Source: Neurospora tetrasperma FGSC 2508
Taxonomy: Eukaryota; Ascomycota; Sordariomycetes; Sordariales; Sordariaceae
Assembly: GCF_000213175.1 (NCBI RefSeq)
Contig: NW_009799099.1
Coordinates: 4,580,051-4,644,050, forward strand
Length of the DNA: 64,000 nucleotides
Direction of reading: 5' to 3'
Part shown: positions 33,901 to 47,800 of the stretch, one piece after another
How positions within the stretch are numbered: the first letter of the stretch is position 1
Layout of the letters: each line of letters starts with the position of its first letter
The notes under the pieces: model-generated
What the model was told of the DNA's origin: nothing
The model's input: the letters and a program-made list of their open reading frames with translations, nothing else
Databases searched by the model: none
Position numbers and translations under genes: made by a program

Positions 33901-36900
33901 GGTACCCAATTTGTGGTGATTCTATCCGTGTCTGGTAGTGTGTGTCAACCCATTGACATCAGCATCACCTATTTCAGAAATATCATCAGCTTGGAACCAA
34001 CATGTTGGCGCAGGCGGAGTATATCCAGAAAGGGAGTAGACTGCAACTTCTTGTATTACTGGTCTAAGTTTTGCCAATGAATGTTGCTGTCGAGCTAGAA
34101 CGTGGATAACAGAGAGCCTCATGGTCTTGAGGAAAGACACGGCATCTCGAAAAGATTCCGCGCTTGTACCTTTCGTGGCTGTCTCTCCCTTCAGATGCCA
34201 GCATTGGTGAACTCATCGGGCTTGTTCGTCACCTTCAGCGGAGGCCAATCTAACTGTTGATGGAGTCTATAGCAGTATGCAAAGATGGCCGGGTGTTGTG
34301 AATGTGGCTGGCTAGAGCTGGCGTGCGACCTGGCGCCCTTTGGTAGTCGCGCGATCGCATTCACCCAGCGTCATCTTATCTAATATCAAAACCTCTACCG
34401 GTGACGAAGGCAGTGATTCTCGGTCCCGAAAGCAGTCCTGATGCGACCTAAATAGCGCCAAGGGCTGCAAGAAGAAGCATAAGCTGAAGGTGTAGGGTTG
34501 AACGTGCCAGACTCTTGCAGCATTGGCGTTTCCGTTCAAGGACGCTTGGTGTGGGGTATGATACCCGTATTGGTCGATAAGGAGACTAGAAGGCTTCCTG
34601 TCAGCTCAAAACTCGACTTATCTCAGATATTTACCGGTGAAGTGGCGGGCTCTGCAAAGGGTATTGTTGTCTTTGCACCTCACCCATGGCAGGAGCTTCG
34701 AATAGTCGGCACTCGCGTACCAAACGTTGCATCAAAGGCGGTTGAGGCTGGCTTGTATATGTCTTCCAGAGGCACAGCAAGGCACAGTTGAGACGTTCGA
34801 GTTGGAAACGATGGACGCCTGGAGGTCTAGAAGCTTTCGGTCATGTTTCGTTTCTCGAGGGGCAAGCGCAAACGTCAAGGCTGCTGGGCGAATGGTCAGA
34901 AAGAGGGCGCGTCGTACCATGGGAATTCTCCCATATAGGTATTATGATTTTGGGGAGCCTGCTCCAAATTACTGATGGTTGTCCTCATGTAGACCATGTT
35001 GCGACATGAATGACATGGACCCGCACGATTCTCGTCGCACTTGTCGCATACTTGCTCTTTGTCGTCGGAGATGTCAAATCTATGACATCGGATAATTCGA
35101 GACCCAAGACGCCGGTACATTTGGGCTTGATGTGGTTGCAGCTGGACATGCACGTGTTTTGAGGAGTATGGGTTATCGGATGGGCTCGCGTTCCGATATT
35201 GGCCTCGTCGGTCGCCGTCTTCGCTTTCTCATTGTGGGTTTGTGTAACTGTTGGTAATACAAGTTCCACGACATTGCGCACTGCAAACAGTCAGCTTCTA
35301 TAGGCCAAGGGACGAATAGAGGACGATAACAGAACACCCGTACCGTCTGGCCGAAGCTATAATGAATGGGCACCTGGTTGGCGGCATCAATAAGATGTGA
35401 TGCTGTATTTGGATGTTGCGGTGTACATATCCAGTTCAGTGATGGACCACTCGGGATGCTCAGCGCTCGAGCTCCAGCCCAGGTACGAATGAACTGGTGT
35501 CACACTATTGTGCAATCGCTTTGAAGGTGGGAGGTGAATTCGAGTAGGGCGACGAAAAAGAGGTACGAAAAACAGTGAGCGGGTGGAAGAGAGTAAGTGG
35601 ATGGGCGGGAAATGGTGATGACGGGATGGGAGGGTGAGATTCGTGGTGGGGGTTGTTGATACATCTTGGGGCACCTGAATCATTGAAAGTCGTGCGTTTG
35701 GTGGACAGAATGGCGGGGTTGCAACCCAACCCATCCCACGCTAAGGCAGTAAAGTATCGCTGAAGCAGGGTTGACTTTCGCCGAACCTCGATAGCTACCC
35801 GCTCATGCACCATCGCCATTCAAGTTGCTGAATCCCATTATCGTGCGACATCACTCCCAGGTTGCCGAGGTCTTTCCCCCCCCCCCTCCATAGGGTACGG
35901 ATACCTGCCGAAGCATCTACGATCTCTCGAGGGCTTGCACTGCTCGCCACAGCCATCCACCATTGAAGACGCTCTGCTCGTTAACCCCGGGGGCAACTCA
36001 TAGAGGAAGAGGAATAGGTAGGTATGGATAGAGGGATGTATCGGCTATAAAGATACAGCGCTGATTACCTGGGTACGCTCCGATTACATGCAGTGACACT
36101 GACCACTGAGCTTCCGCTCCGTCCTTTGAGCCCCGCCTTCCCCGCCCCAATTCCCCTGATCTATTCTGGAATAAGCTTTGGCAGGCGCGGATCTCATCGG
36201 TATTCCGAGTGGCCAAAGTATTGAGAACCCCCGCGGTAATTGTAAAAAGAGTCGGGCATGATCTTGCCTGTTCCTTCCAGATGACAGTGCCTTGTTCAAG
36301 TAGTTATCAAACGGCGGAGTTTGTGGGAGGGCGTTAGGGAAGTACTGACGAAGATCGTTTCCCTGCCATCTTCTGATTGGCTACCAAAGGCCAAACAGTT
36401 CCTAATCAGGAAGGAACCAGGGAGCAGGGAGGGGGGGGGGTAGCGCTCGAGGAAGTGGGGTTAAGCGGAACAGCATCTTTCATCTTTGCACTATTTGCCC
36501 CTAGTGCCTTGGGTGCTTCAATTTTACAATGGGAACTACAGTGGACACGAAACTACTGCGCTTAGAAAGCAACTTGACATTCTTGATGTAATGGACAACC
36601 TCAAATCGCGGTGGCTGTTTTCTATCTGGACGACGTGAATATACAATGCGGGAACAGGAAGCTGTATTTTCCAAGTCCAAGAAGAGAGTGATGATCTCTA
36701 GGTAGTATGGTTGTTGTGTTAAGAAGAGGTACAAAAATCCCACCGCGAGTTTTGCTTTTTGACCACCTAGTGCACGGATCGTAGCTTCCAGTAGGGGCGT
36801 TCTGGATTCATCAACAGAAAATGAAGATAATGCGAGCGTGTTTGCATGCCTCAATGTGTTGCTGTAAATGCAAGAATATGTAAATATCGATGTCGACCTC

Positions 36901-37152
36901 CTTCCACCTAAGAGACCCTGTCGATTATCGCCGCTGTTCTTCTAGATGTAGTGGTCGTGCCAAGATCCATATCAACAACCATTCAGTCATTTCCCCTTTA
37001 CCCCTTTACGAGCATCAACCAATACCCACTTCATACAGTAGACTACATATCTTCCAATACTCGGCAGCAACTTCCCGCTGACAATCACTTTCATAACCAA
37101 GCAACACACAAAGAAAAAAAAGACCCGAAACTGGTGCGGGTAAAACCTGCGC

Positions 37153-38286
37153 TTACATGTACCCATAACCGTTGAGCGAATTTGTTTCCCAACTCCAAGG
37201 TACTGTACCCTCGCCTGCAAGTGAGTGGTGGTTGTTGCCATTCACTACGACCTCGCCATAACCTGAAAACCCGTTCATGTCTGGGATGTCGTCAAGCGTC
37301 TCAAAGCCGGTTTCGATAGAGGTAGATGATCCCGGACTCAAGTCAGGTATATTCAATGAGCCCGGACTCAAGTCGGGTATATTCAATGAGCCCGGACTCA
37401 AGTCAGGTATATTCAATGAAGGGTCATTCTGAGAACCGAGATGCGTGGGCTTCGGACCAAACGACTGGATCGGATTACCATAACCGTCGAAACCTCCGTA
37501 GCTGGTAGGATTGGAAAAACCGTAGAAGTTGGGGAAGCCGACTCCAGGAGCCAAATTTCTAGTCAAAGGTACTTGTGGTATGAACGAGCTCTGTGGTCCC
37601 GTTCCTTGGTAAAGACCCTGCTGGATATGTGATGCCCGTCGCTCTTGCTGGTATGCCTCGCCGTCAATCATGGTTTCAAGAGAAGCCTCCATGACTGGTT
37701 CTTGTTGGTTTTGCTCATCTCGTGCGGGTTGAGCAGGTAGAGGGACTTGGGCGGGCGGAGGAGGTTGTTGCGGCGCTGCTGAACGGCGGGCCCGGGTCTC
37801 CTGCTTGACTACTCTCCTGGACTCACGTGGGACACATGTGATACCCTTCTTTTTGCACGCCCCGCACGTCGGTTTCTGCTTATCACACTGGCACTTGGCT
37901 TTGTGACAGGGCTGGCATGCCACGTCCGGCTTGTGCGCACCGGTTTGGGGTGGAATTGGGTCCAAGTCGTCTGAGACCGAATGGTAAATCTTCAGGTGTC
38001 GCCGGAGTAGATCCCTGTTGAACAGCGTCTCAGTAAAGCTACGGGCCGAGAAAAGAGGGGATAATACTCACTGACGGCCAAACGGCATAAAGCAATGGAC
38101 GCATGACCAAGGCCTCGCACCAGTATCTGAACGAAGGATCAGTAAAGCCCGTGCTGATCGAGGTAACCAAAGTGACTAGAGACACTCACGAGAAGCGATG
38201 TGGCGTTCTAGATGTTCTTTGCGAGTGAACTTGTTGCCGCAATGGATACAAAAGAACACGGGTTGCCTCAGTGTTTTCGGAGGCAT
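37153..38286 (-). CDS. C2H2 plus Zn2Cys6 hybrid transcription factor (three exons)
   Basis: The exons are 38286-38190, 38126-38072 and 38014-37153 (97, 55 and 862 bp), giving 337 residues and a TAA stop. Both introns start with GTGAGT and end with CAG. The first C2H2 finger is Cys13, Cys16, His29, His33, and His33 is created only by splicing. The second is Cys41, Cys44, His57, His62 (FGRQDLLRRHLKIYH), also completed by a splice. The Zn2Cys6 cluster is Cys84, 87, 94, 101, 104, 111 in C-X2-C-X6-C-X6-C-X2-C-X6-C. This two-finger plus binuclear-cluster order defines a known class of fungal regulators, many of which also carry a fungal-specific regulatory domain. That domain is absent here: the rest is Gln/Pro-rich with a threefold 10-residue repeat. 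The ATG at 38286 is chosen because the finger starts just after it; the frame is open further upstream. Targets are unknown. Confidence 0.88.
37328..37417 (-). repeat. Three 30-bp tandem units inside the regulator gene
   Basis: Three nearly identical 30-bp units encode LNIPDLSPGS three times in the C-terminal half of the C2H2/Zn2Cys6 protein. The units differ at only a few bases, so the array is young or kept uniform. Each unit is acidic and hydrophobic with a Ser-Pro pair, a form that can serve as a short activation or phosphorylation segment; that is inference. Confidence 0.92.
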
Positions 38287-40751
38287 TGTAATGGATTTGT
38301 TGACGGAACGGTGTCCGATGGCGGGAGACCGATAGAAGACGGAGCGGACTGCACAATCGAGGGGGCAAAGCGTACCAGTAGTGGACTGAGCGGATAAGGA
38401 CTGAAACAAGACAAAGGCAAGTGCTTAAGTTTGGGGGAAGTCCGTTTAAGTAGTGAAAAGAAAAGTGTATGACGGCAAGGAGTGCTGCACTGAATTCATG
38501 AAAGGCATGCCTAAAGCAACAATTATCTTGTAGGTTAGATGGGAGTTGTAGTCCGAGCCGACAAGGACGTAATAAGTTGCCCCTCCGAAGCACAAAATCG
38601 AGCTACCAAATGAAAATGGTGGGGTAGGGAAATATTATATGCCTACATATGCATGTAGTACCAAGCCTGCCACATGCGGCGCGCTGAGGACCAGATACCT
38701 GGTCCAACTTGCTATTCGACTCCCGTTATTCTTCTCTTTGGTTTCCCACATGTTGGAGTCATACTCTGCAATTGCCTGCCTGCCTTAGCTGACCTTGCCT
38801 GCTTGTATCTAGGAATAGGGTGTCCTTTTCCAAATCAGACCCGCCAATGCTGATATGAGGTAGAGCACGGAGCCCTCGAGTCCAATTCGAAGTTGAAGGA
38901 ACAGGGCTTGGCTACCGTTTCAGGACAGTTGTAACTGAAGATGTGCTGTGTGCTGTCAGACGAAACGTTTGTTGGGGGGTCTTGTAATGACGTCGAGAGA
39001 TGAAGATATTCCTGCTTTGGGGGCGACTTCAAGCTCCCCACCAGCATAGGCTCCCTTATGCTCGACATTTGTCAAAACAACAGCTACAGGCGAGGAGACT
39101 GGTACGTACCTTCAGGTTTCTACATGGGAAACAGAGGCATCTCAGCGGGACGCACATGTCGTCAAAAGAACACAGCCTCCCACAGCGGCCACAGGTCTAC
39201 CTAGTACAAGTAGGTGTCCTCAGTATCTGGTACCTGTTGCCTGAGTATCGAAACTCACTCACTCACCTCCTGTCCACAGCAACCGTCACTGGCAGCCCGT
39301 AGGCGGACCTGTCATGGACTGTCACACACCAAGTCCCCAGGTTATCCCAGGTGTAAGAAATCTGTCTCCTCACGTCTGATGGGATCCAAATTGGGCGATT
39401 GTCGGCTGGTATCAATCCAGAGTGATTGGAAAGGAAGTAAACACATGCATGGTTCGGCATCGAAGTTTTTGTGGAGGTGATTCACATGGGGTCGTGGTTG
39501 GGTGTGGCTTGTGGATCGGAAGGGTTCCCACCCAAATCGATCCCGTCGACCTACTTCAGTTCCCCAACTGCGCCAGGGAAGAGGTACGTCTACAGGGCTT
39601 ACGCTTACTAGTACTAGGGATGTACCCCCAGGCTTCATGTTACATAGTGATTAGACTACTGTGTAGATAGAACCACACCCCCCCCCCATCCACACCCGAC
39701 GCCCTGCGACCTACCTTCCCGCCCTGCCGTCTTCCACTTCCCGTGTTTAGAGGTACGTGGAGGTTTCCTTTGCTCATCTATCTCCACTACATACCCTTAC
39801 TTTCAGTTCTCTTCCTCTAAGCAGGCAAGTACTTGATAATCGCACTTTGCGAGATCATTAGAATGTGAAGGGTGGTGGGGTTTAGGCGCCTGGACTCAAG
39901 CCGTAAATGTCCACCAGCGTGGTCCTTAGACTCGAAATGAGCATGGATTCTTTCAGCCCTTGAGTTGTTCGTCTCGGCTCTCATTGAGGTTCACTTTTCC
40001 TGCAGAGGTAGCAACTTTTCCTGGGTGCTTGCACGTACATTGTTGACGAATTTTGGAGGTGCAGTAAAGATACTCTGATAATGTACCAAAATCCAGGGCA
40101 GACTAAGTGACCTGCAGGAATTCAACCTCTGCACCTCCTGGTTTCCCCCATTCATGTGCATGTCGTACAAATCCTGGACGTCCGGCTCCTACACAGAATT
40201 TCAAGAGGAGACCTTTCCGTCGGATTTGACGTCGGCCGAGCAAGATGTCATCACCAACTCATTCGGTATGTTACAAAGCGATAATTCAGCATGAAAGTTA
40301 CAATCTTTCGTTTCTCTATAATACTGCGCGATATGCGTTTAGACGGTTCAACCAATTCCTTGCCCAGTCAGGAACATGGCATGCGCACTGTCAAGACGGA
40401 ACGGACGAACGAAACCTTTCTTCGGGTTCTTTCATCCCATTCGTCAACTGATACAATCTGTATACATTGTTCTCGGTATCGTTACCAACAAAAGGCCAAA
40501 ACCACACAACGTACCAAGGTGCAGGGACCTGACAGGCCTGAATCTCGGGGGTCGCCAAGACGGGCACCACCCAGCTTTCTTCGACCGCCCGCTTAGGTCA
40601 CTCATTGCTCGATGCGAAACGAACCTCCCACTGGCTTATCCAAAATGGTGGTTTGGTCATAGAGTGGTGCTGCAGAAGACTGGCAGGGTCCAGGTTCCGG
40701 GGACTGGTTTCCGGCAAGGGAACGGGTACGGGCACTACGGCATCTCGTCAC

Positions 40752-40752
<1 letters not shown>

Positions 40753-40790
<38 letters not shown>
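40753..40790. repeat. A38 homopolymer
   Basis: Thirty-eight consecutive A residues lie between TCACC and CCACCG. Possible sources are a retroposed transcript tail, a homopolymer expansion or a sequencing/assembly length artefact. The sequence to the left shows no protein or SINE-like boxes that I recognise. Confidence 0.9.
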
Positions 40791-40792
<2 letters not shown>

Positions 40793-43700
40793 ACCGCTGA
40801 TTTTCCTTGATTCTCCCGAGCTCGGCTAAGTTACTAATTCGCTGCTGTAGTCGGCCAAAATAACCTAGTATAGAGATACCGTACCGACCCGGGGCAGAGG
40901 GTCTTGGGTTTCCTGTAGACCAGGCATAATCTGTGAGTGTAATACCCAAATGTGTGTGTTGTTGTATATGCCCATCAAAATGAGTTTTGAGTGGGGTGGT
41001 TTGAGTTGCCACCCTAGTAGATAGTAAATTCGAACGTTCTAATATTCTTTCCTTTTCTACCGATCGTTCCCAGGGCGCTGGAGGGTGGAGAGATCCAAGA
41101 TCACCGTCTCGTATATGCTTTCTGGTGGGCATAGTGTTGCCCTATGCTTACGGATTATGCCTGATTTCCAGGTAAACCTAAAACCCTGTGCCCCGAGCCA
41201 TTGCGATACGGTACCCTGCACTTTCGAGGGTTTCAAGACTCTACTTCCCTAAGACCCATCTTTCACCTCAAAAACGACTACAGGGTACTTCAAGAGCTGG
41301 CCGCGAACTGATTGGAGAACATTGGATTGGGGCGTTTTCTTGTAAGCGGATAATTGGAATGCCCGCAGGGCTATATCTTTCCGTTCCCTCCAGTTCCTTT
41401 CCCTCCCTCGCTTCCTCCCACCACCACAAAGGCATAGGGCCGTGCCGGACAGGAAACGAGACGTGAGCAAGCTGACCGTCGCCAAGACGTATGAGTTTTA
41501 GATTGATGTTCCCCTGGGGGGGAAGGAAGGCAAACCGGCCATGTGTGCCAGCCGTCAAGGTGCACGGAAATTGTCCCAGTGAACTGCCTCTCCCTGAAGG
41601 GGTCAACCCGGAAGAACAGCGGAAGGTAGGTCCAATAATAACTGCAAGTATTCAATTCATACTTGAATGGTGGCCGAATCAAAAACTTGTATAGCACGTT
41701 AGTCGTAACTCTGAAAGCCGATTATTGAACAATAACCACAGTAGATAGGCTGATACACCCTGTGGAATCAAGACCATTTCTTTCTATACGGTTACACCTT
41801 GGGGACCGAGTTTTTGTTAGGCACTGTACGGCGATCACTTTGTTGCCTTGCGGTTTTGTTGTTTTCGTCAGTGATGTTAGTTGAGCTGTGAAAGTGAGCA
41901 TCGTATCTTTGTCAATTTGCCGTTTTGCTCTCTTGATGATATGCTAATCGATGTATAACAAGTACATACAGCCACCAGGCCAGAGCCAATGGCAAGACAG
42001 AATTAGTCTCGAAGATTGCCGTTTGTGGAGATCACCGCGCGCCCGCCTTGTCATCGACTGGTGCTGAATGGCAACAACACTGCTGCCCAGACCCCCACCT
42101 TTTGTGCAACCGATCCCGCTGGTCTGGATATCCCGATGAAGGTGACCACGTCAATGGTTCAGCGAGCAAGAGAGCTGTGATGCTGTGATTCGGCTGCTGC
42201 ATCCCACGTCCGACTGAAGAGGGAGTCACTCACCTGGGCCATGGACCGCTCCCATCCTCCAATACTGCCGATGAGCCAATGCCCGGACAGTATTGGTTAT
42301 ACGAGGACGGCTGCCAGTCTACACTATCCCGGATCCTTGACGGCTGGCTGTCCTAGGTGTATGTATAATTCCTAGCTGGCTGCGATAACATGGGCAGCAT
42401 TGTATGCACAAAGGTAAGATGGGGCAGTCAGAAGGGCATTAGAAGAGGCAGACCACAGCTGGATTGCATATACGTGCTGAAATTGAACAGATCCATGTTT
42501 TGAGATGACAAAGAGACCGAAAGATGTGTAGAATTCCTGGATTGTCCTCTATCACTCACCGTCAGTGCTATGTCCAGCAGCTCGACAGGAATGGAAGGGC
42601 TGTGTGATGCCAAATTTGCGCTAGATGTTTACTACTGCTTCGACACCCGTTCCCATACTACACTACTTGGGCAACTAGGTTTGCGGCTACGAACATGTTG
42701 TGGATGAATATTGGGCGCCAGATCGTCTTGGCCAAGACGCCTTCCCGCCCAGATGTCTTGAATTGACCCAATTTGTTGTCATGGTGGTGATGTAGGATCT
42801 CGCCCATCAGACGCTGGGTGAAACCCGGGCGCCTTGATGATTCTGGAAGACTGAGAGCAGCGCGAAGCTCGTGTGCGGTCCTTTACGAGAAATGGCGACG
42901 TAGGGCAAAGAAGCCTCAATGTCTTGGATGAGACGACATCCAATGATCGTGTCTTGAGTGACAGAGAGTCAATGAATGACAAGGATACGAACACTCTATA
43001 TTCTCCTTGAGATTGTAATAATGATTGAAAGCTGGTCAAAGTAAGTACCTAATGTCAAACTAATTGGGACATTGTTGAATTTCATTGAGATCATTGCAGG
43101 AGACACTGCAGTTCGCTCGAGTGACCGTTTGCACCGTGCAATGGTTTTTCCTTCCCCATCTGCCAAGTCTAATCTGGAAAGAACATCAAGAATGCAAGAA
43201 ACAACTGAAGTGACTGGAGTGGCATGGTCCATCCCATTCTGGACAGTGCCAACCGCATGCGCTTCCAAAATATGACGAATAAGGAAAGAGCGAGGTGGAT
43301 GAGGCGTTACGTATCCGCTTCCGCCAATCCTCCCGTCGATGGAACTGGATCAGGTGGCCTCCCTTTCATCACAATTGCGCTTTCCTTCCCGCTCCATCAT
43401 CGCAGTACCATCGCGGGCAATCTTCCTTTTACTTCGGGTTCCACGGTAGTATTCCATGTTTCAGCCAGAAACTGCAGTCGCCCGTTCACCTCATCACAGC
43501 TGGGCCGTGAGCCATCCCGCAGTCCAGACACGCTCAGTAGGTCCTGTCGCCCCGGTCTTATCCGGACGGGAACCAAGTCCCGCTCTTGGAGGCTGAGTAG
43601 TATCTCATGGTTCCCGTTGTGATGAGAGATGGCAAAGACATTTGAAGGGTTTCGACTTTCGTTGCTTCCGTCCGTCTTCTTCAATTTTGGGCCCCCAAAT

Positions 43701-44459
43701 CGTCCGTTTAAGTCGCCCTGGTGTCCAACCAGAAATCTCCAGCCGTTAGTTCCCTTGATTTTTGCTTTTCTCGGCCCGTCCTAAGGCCAACGACTACTAG
43801 CCTGCTGCACATCAGGAGCAGTAGTAGTCCCGAACGACAGCGGCTCTGGCGGTTATCGATGACTCGCCTTGGTCCTTCCTTCACGCTGGTCTTTATCCTT
43901 CCGTGATGCTGATGACCCGTCGTTGTCCTGATAACAGACAAAACGTCAGTGTGGCCGTAGTCGATGCGACTAGCTGGCGCATAGTTCATCCCGGTGCAAT
44001 GGTGTTCTCTTCCGGTGTTGGCCGCTGACCGGTCTCCTTCAGCTAAGACGCCCTCTTTGCTTCCCAATTTCCTTCCCTTCCTTGTCGGAGTGGTGTTCGA
44101 TGGTGTCAGAAAACAATAGCCCTGCCGTCAAATACACTGTAGGCGATTTTCGTATGCCCAGATGGCCAGTGCAGCAGTGATTCAAGTTGGGTCCATTAGC
44201 CGTGTCGAACGTCCTCCTGGTCCGATCTCGACCCTTTGAGTTATTCCGCGACACTAGGCAACGCGAGGCCGGCCCCCAAAGACTATTTTGACGTCCTTTG
44301 GCTTCGAGTCACCCCGAAATCCCCACTTATCCATCACCGGTTGTTCACAGTCTGTTCATCCATACTCACGAGACGCCGCTATCACATCCATCCGGGTCCT
44401 GTTTTGTCAATCCTGGTTGCGGCCGTAGGATTACCTGATCAGTTCCCTTCATCGGTCAT

Positions 44460-44850
44460 GTGTTGACCGGCAACAGCGTGATTGGCTTTGTAGTCGAGCC
44501 TCGTTTGCAGCATGCACTGGTGAGCTACCGACCGTCGAGGTGTTACGCCTCGGGTGAGATAGGCGTCCGTGACAATAAGGCTGACAATTACGAGCCTGTC
44601 GTGAGTATTGGGCATCTTCAACGTGACCGCTCCTGTCCTCTCTTACATGACTAGCCCAAAATGGTCCCAATTGCTGTGCCGTATTACTCGAAGGGCCAAG
44701 TTCGGTTTGGCGATGAGTATCGTTCCCGGGTGTGCACCATCATCGGGGTCATGTTGACTGGCGCCATCGAAATTTGTCGATTTCAAAATATGTGGTCATC
44801 GTGGTCCAGTCCATTCTCTGTGTTAGAATCAAAGAGAGGATATCCTCTTT
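44460..44850 (+). pseudogene. Coding-like fragment with an apparent intron, family unknown
   Basis: One frame ends ...VRDNKADNYEPV at a GTGAGT donor (about 44600). A CTAG acceptor about 50 bases later (44655) resumes with PKMVPIAVPYYSKGQVRFGDEYRS and runs to about 44850. The junction is canonical and both sides look protein-like, but no start, domain or clear upstream exon is visible. It could be an expressed small gene, a relic, or chance. Confidence 0.2.
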
Positions 44851-47800
44851 AACGTTGAAATGTTGTTGCTTGCCGCCTTTCACACAGAGGCTGATTCATC
44901 TACAGACTTTGTCTTGGCTTTGGGGATTTGAGGGGATATAAACTCAAGTTGGCCGGGGTGTTGGGTAACTCCCGGACTGGGCGGAGGGATGCCTTCGGAC
45001 CTCATGCAAGTGCGACGGGAACTCCCTTAACGTTATGGTTACATATGATTCGCCGCATAATGCACCTTTCGCCAAGCTCAACGTTTGGCAGTCCACCATC
45101 GGATGCCTCATCATTTGTTATTACCCGACGTCCACGACGTTCGCATATCGCCCTGTTCCAATGTCCGGATAGCACTTATTCTGCCTCCGGTTCACCCCCT
45201 TCTTCAGATCTTTTACTGCGAGACTTGCGCATAGGGGAAACACACTTATTAACCCGTCCAACTCCTTTGCTCCCTGATTCTAGTTTCGGGCCCGGTTCGG
45301 ATTCACTACACTAGCGCGTGTCTCGGCCGTTGAAATCACGATCATTCTTTGTTATCAGTCCTCATACCAAAGCGCACCATCAAGAGATGCTCAGTAACTT
45401 TTTTCGAGTCATCCAACAGACATCATCTCAACTCAAGTTTGTCATGAACACATAGGTAGTGATACTTTTCGGGTACTCGGGTATCTCTCGTCCAAGGGAG
45501 ACCTCAATCCAACGCAAACCTGCATGGTCGGGCGTCTGAGAGCTTTGGAGATGTCCGGAAACCCCAAGGGAGGCCTTCACGCGAAACCATATACATTCAT
45601 ACTTGCTGCGGGGGTGACATTGACACGGATGGGACACTGTCGGATCAAGTTTACCTGCGATTTATCTGTGTATCAAAGGATCGGCAAGACGCTGGCCTTC
45701 CTACTAGGTACGTCTGTCCCGTGAAAGCGCCCTTCAGAGACAGAGAACGAAAATAAAATCTCACTGAAGAGAAATACTTAACAGTCATGCATATTGGTGC
45801 TCAGTTGACCGGCGGGTATACACAAGCGACGTGAGACACATCGGTCACAATGACACGCAAAATATCAACCGGTGTTCCGCACTCACCACAGCCGCTTGCA
45901 GACAGAGACCACGCTCATCACATCTCTCCAAAGTATGTGAGCATGGCGCCCGGAGACGTCATTGCAGCTCAGAACAAGTCCAAAAGAGGAAAGAGACATA
46001 ATGTATGTGGTGTGGTGCTCCTCCCTCATATCGTTGTAGTGTGTATGTGGTCGGGCATCAGAGTGTCCGATATCCGCGACGGGTAGGACTTCAGACATGG
46101 CGGACGAAGGACAGGTCCGGGTGACAGTCTAGTCTTGACTACTGGAAAATATATCAAACCAGCCGTTTGGAGGTGATGGCAACTCTTTCAAAGTGGCGTT
46201 GACTTAGTTAGGTTCTTGAGCCGCATCACCCGTTCAACGTTTGGCATCGGGTGTATCTCCACGCTGGGTTCCATGATTTACGAATAGACACTTAGTAGTA
46301 ACTGGTCGATAGAAAAGTTGAGGGAGGCAATGACTTGGCAGTTTCACACGCAAGAGCGGCGTGGTCATCACTGTCAGAACAAAGGAAGGTTTATTCCCGT
46401 CCAAGTTTTCAGGATTATCAGAAGATGAGTACTGAAGATGGCCGTTGAGGGATATGGTCTTAATGTCCCGAGCGCAACTATCCAGATAAATCGATGGTAG
46501 AGACAACGGATTTTCACCTCCGGATACAACCTCGGTAGTGCTGATCTTCAACAGTTATCAAATATCACTGGCATCAACGATCACGATTCCAACGAATATG
46601 TCCTCCATTCGCTGAAAACAAACCCGCAATACTTCTCTTAATGGCAAGAGATAAGGGAGTCCACCCTCTTGTCCTTTAATCGTCGTCCGCGGTAGGCCCC
46701 GATTGCTTGCTTTGGAATGCTGACGACGAATAAGCTGTAAATAGTTGGCTGGTCCATTGAGACCGGGTAGGTGAGGTACGTACCAATGCCTGAACTGAGA
46801 ACTTGGCGCCAGAAGTGAGATGTCTGGACCGTATGGTAATGGGTAGGTAGGTACGGAGCTACTTCACGCGGGGGGCGGATAGTTGATAAATGCAGTCAGT
46901 GCCTTCCTTCCTTCCTTCCTTACCTTACCACTCACAAGTACGCTGCAGTAAGACGGACGTGTTGCCGTTGAATTTTGAATGGTTGAAGACTTAAGTAGTT
47001 AGGTAGTGGTGACTGCCCAACACATCCTGTGTAACCTGGCCGTGGCTTCCCGGCAGCGGCGCCGTGCCGTTATGCAGTGAGATCATAACAAAAGAAATCA
47101 TTGAACCGGATTGCAAATTGGCGTTTCGGAACCGAGATCGATTCCGAGGATGCTCGAGGCTCCGATGGGACGGGGAATGACGGGAAGACAGTACTTCTTC
47201 TAATTGCTTCAGTTACTTGGAGTGTTCTCTTAGAGGCTGGGTTTGGGCGCTGTTATGTGTATGGACCACCGACGACTGAACGACCGGACCGAGGGCGGGA
47301 CGACATATCATAAGTAGCGAGCCGCCTTTATCCAACCATTTTAACCAAAGCTCAACCGCCAGCCACTGCCGACGTAGCAATTCCATGCTACGTAACTATC
47401 GGCATACCACCTATGCTGTGAAAGGCCGGAGGATGTTGAGAGCCGCTTGCCGACTCCGACAACGGCTACGGTTATGTTGCAACCTTCGGGCATGGCATGC
47501 GATTACACAAGGCCGGTCGGTGATGTGAAGTCCGGACTTCTTTTACTCGCAGTAGGAGGTCTTGCATACGAGGAGTGAAATGATCATCGCTCAAAAGTGC
47601 GTGAAGGGAGTCGAGAAAGAAGTAATAATGAAGAAGAATAAGGAGATAAAGAATAAAAATAAAATGGAAGGAGCCACCCATAACACCTTGTGAGGATTGA
47701 CAGTAGGTTGTAGTCTAAGCGCAGGATAGCCGCCCAGTAAAGAAGGAAGTAGCAATAAAAATCACTGGGCAGAACTTGCCTCAATAACAGTTGTATGTCG

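Larger units (their letters stand above)
22694..37152. other. Long gene-poor stretch, 14.5 kb
   Basis: I can support no gene here. Frames are short and show no family motifs. The most protein-like is 34498-34791 on the plus strand, which lacks an ATG start. Others checked without result are 25667-25981, 26276-26518 and 28394-28834. Simple repeats are (AC)n at 22944-22971, (TTC)n at 23977-24039, (ATC)n near 30050-30063 and a long A/G-rich stretch at 31200-31330. A C-rich, G-poor block lies at 30740-30990. No tRNA or 5S rRNA sequence was recognised by eye. Confidence 0.55.

Noticed and set aside
40376-41132. Overlapping frames of 144 and 176 codons on opposite strands
   Set aside because: Both depend on the A38 tract, giving poly-Lys and poly-Phe, and have no family features.
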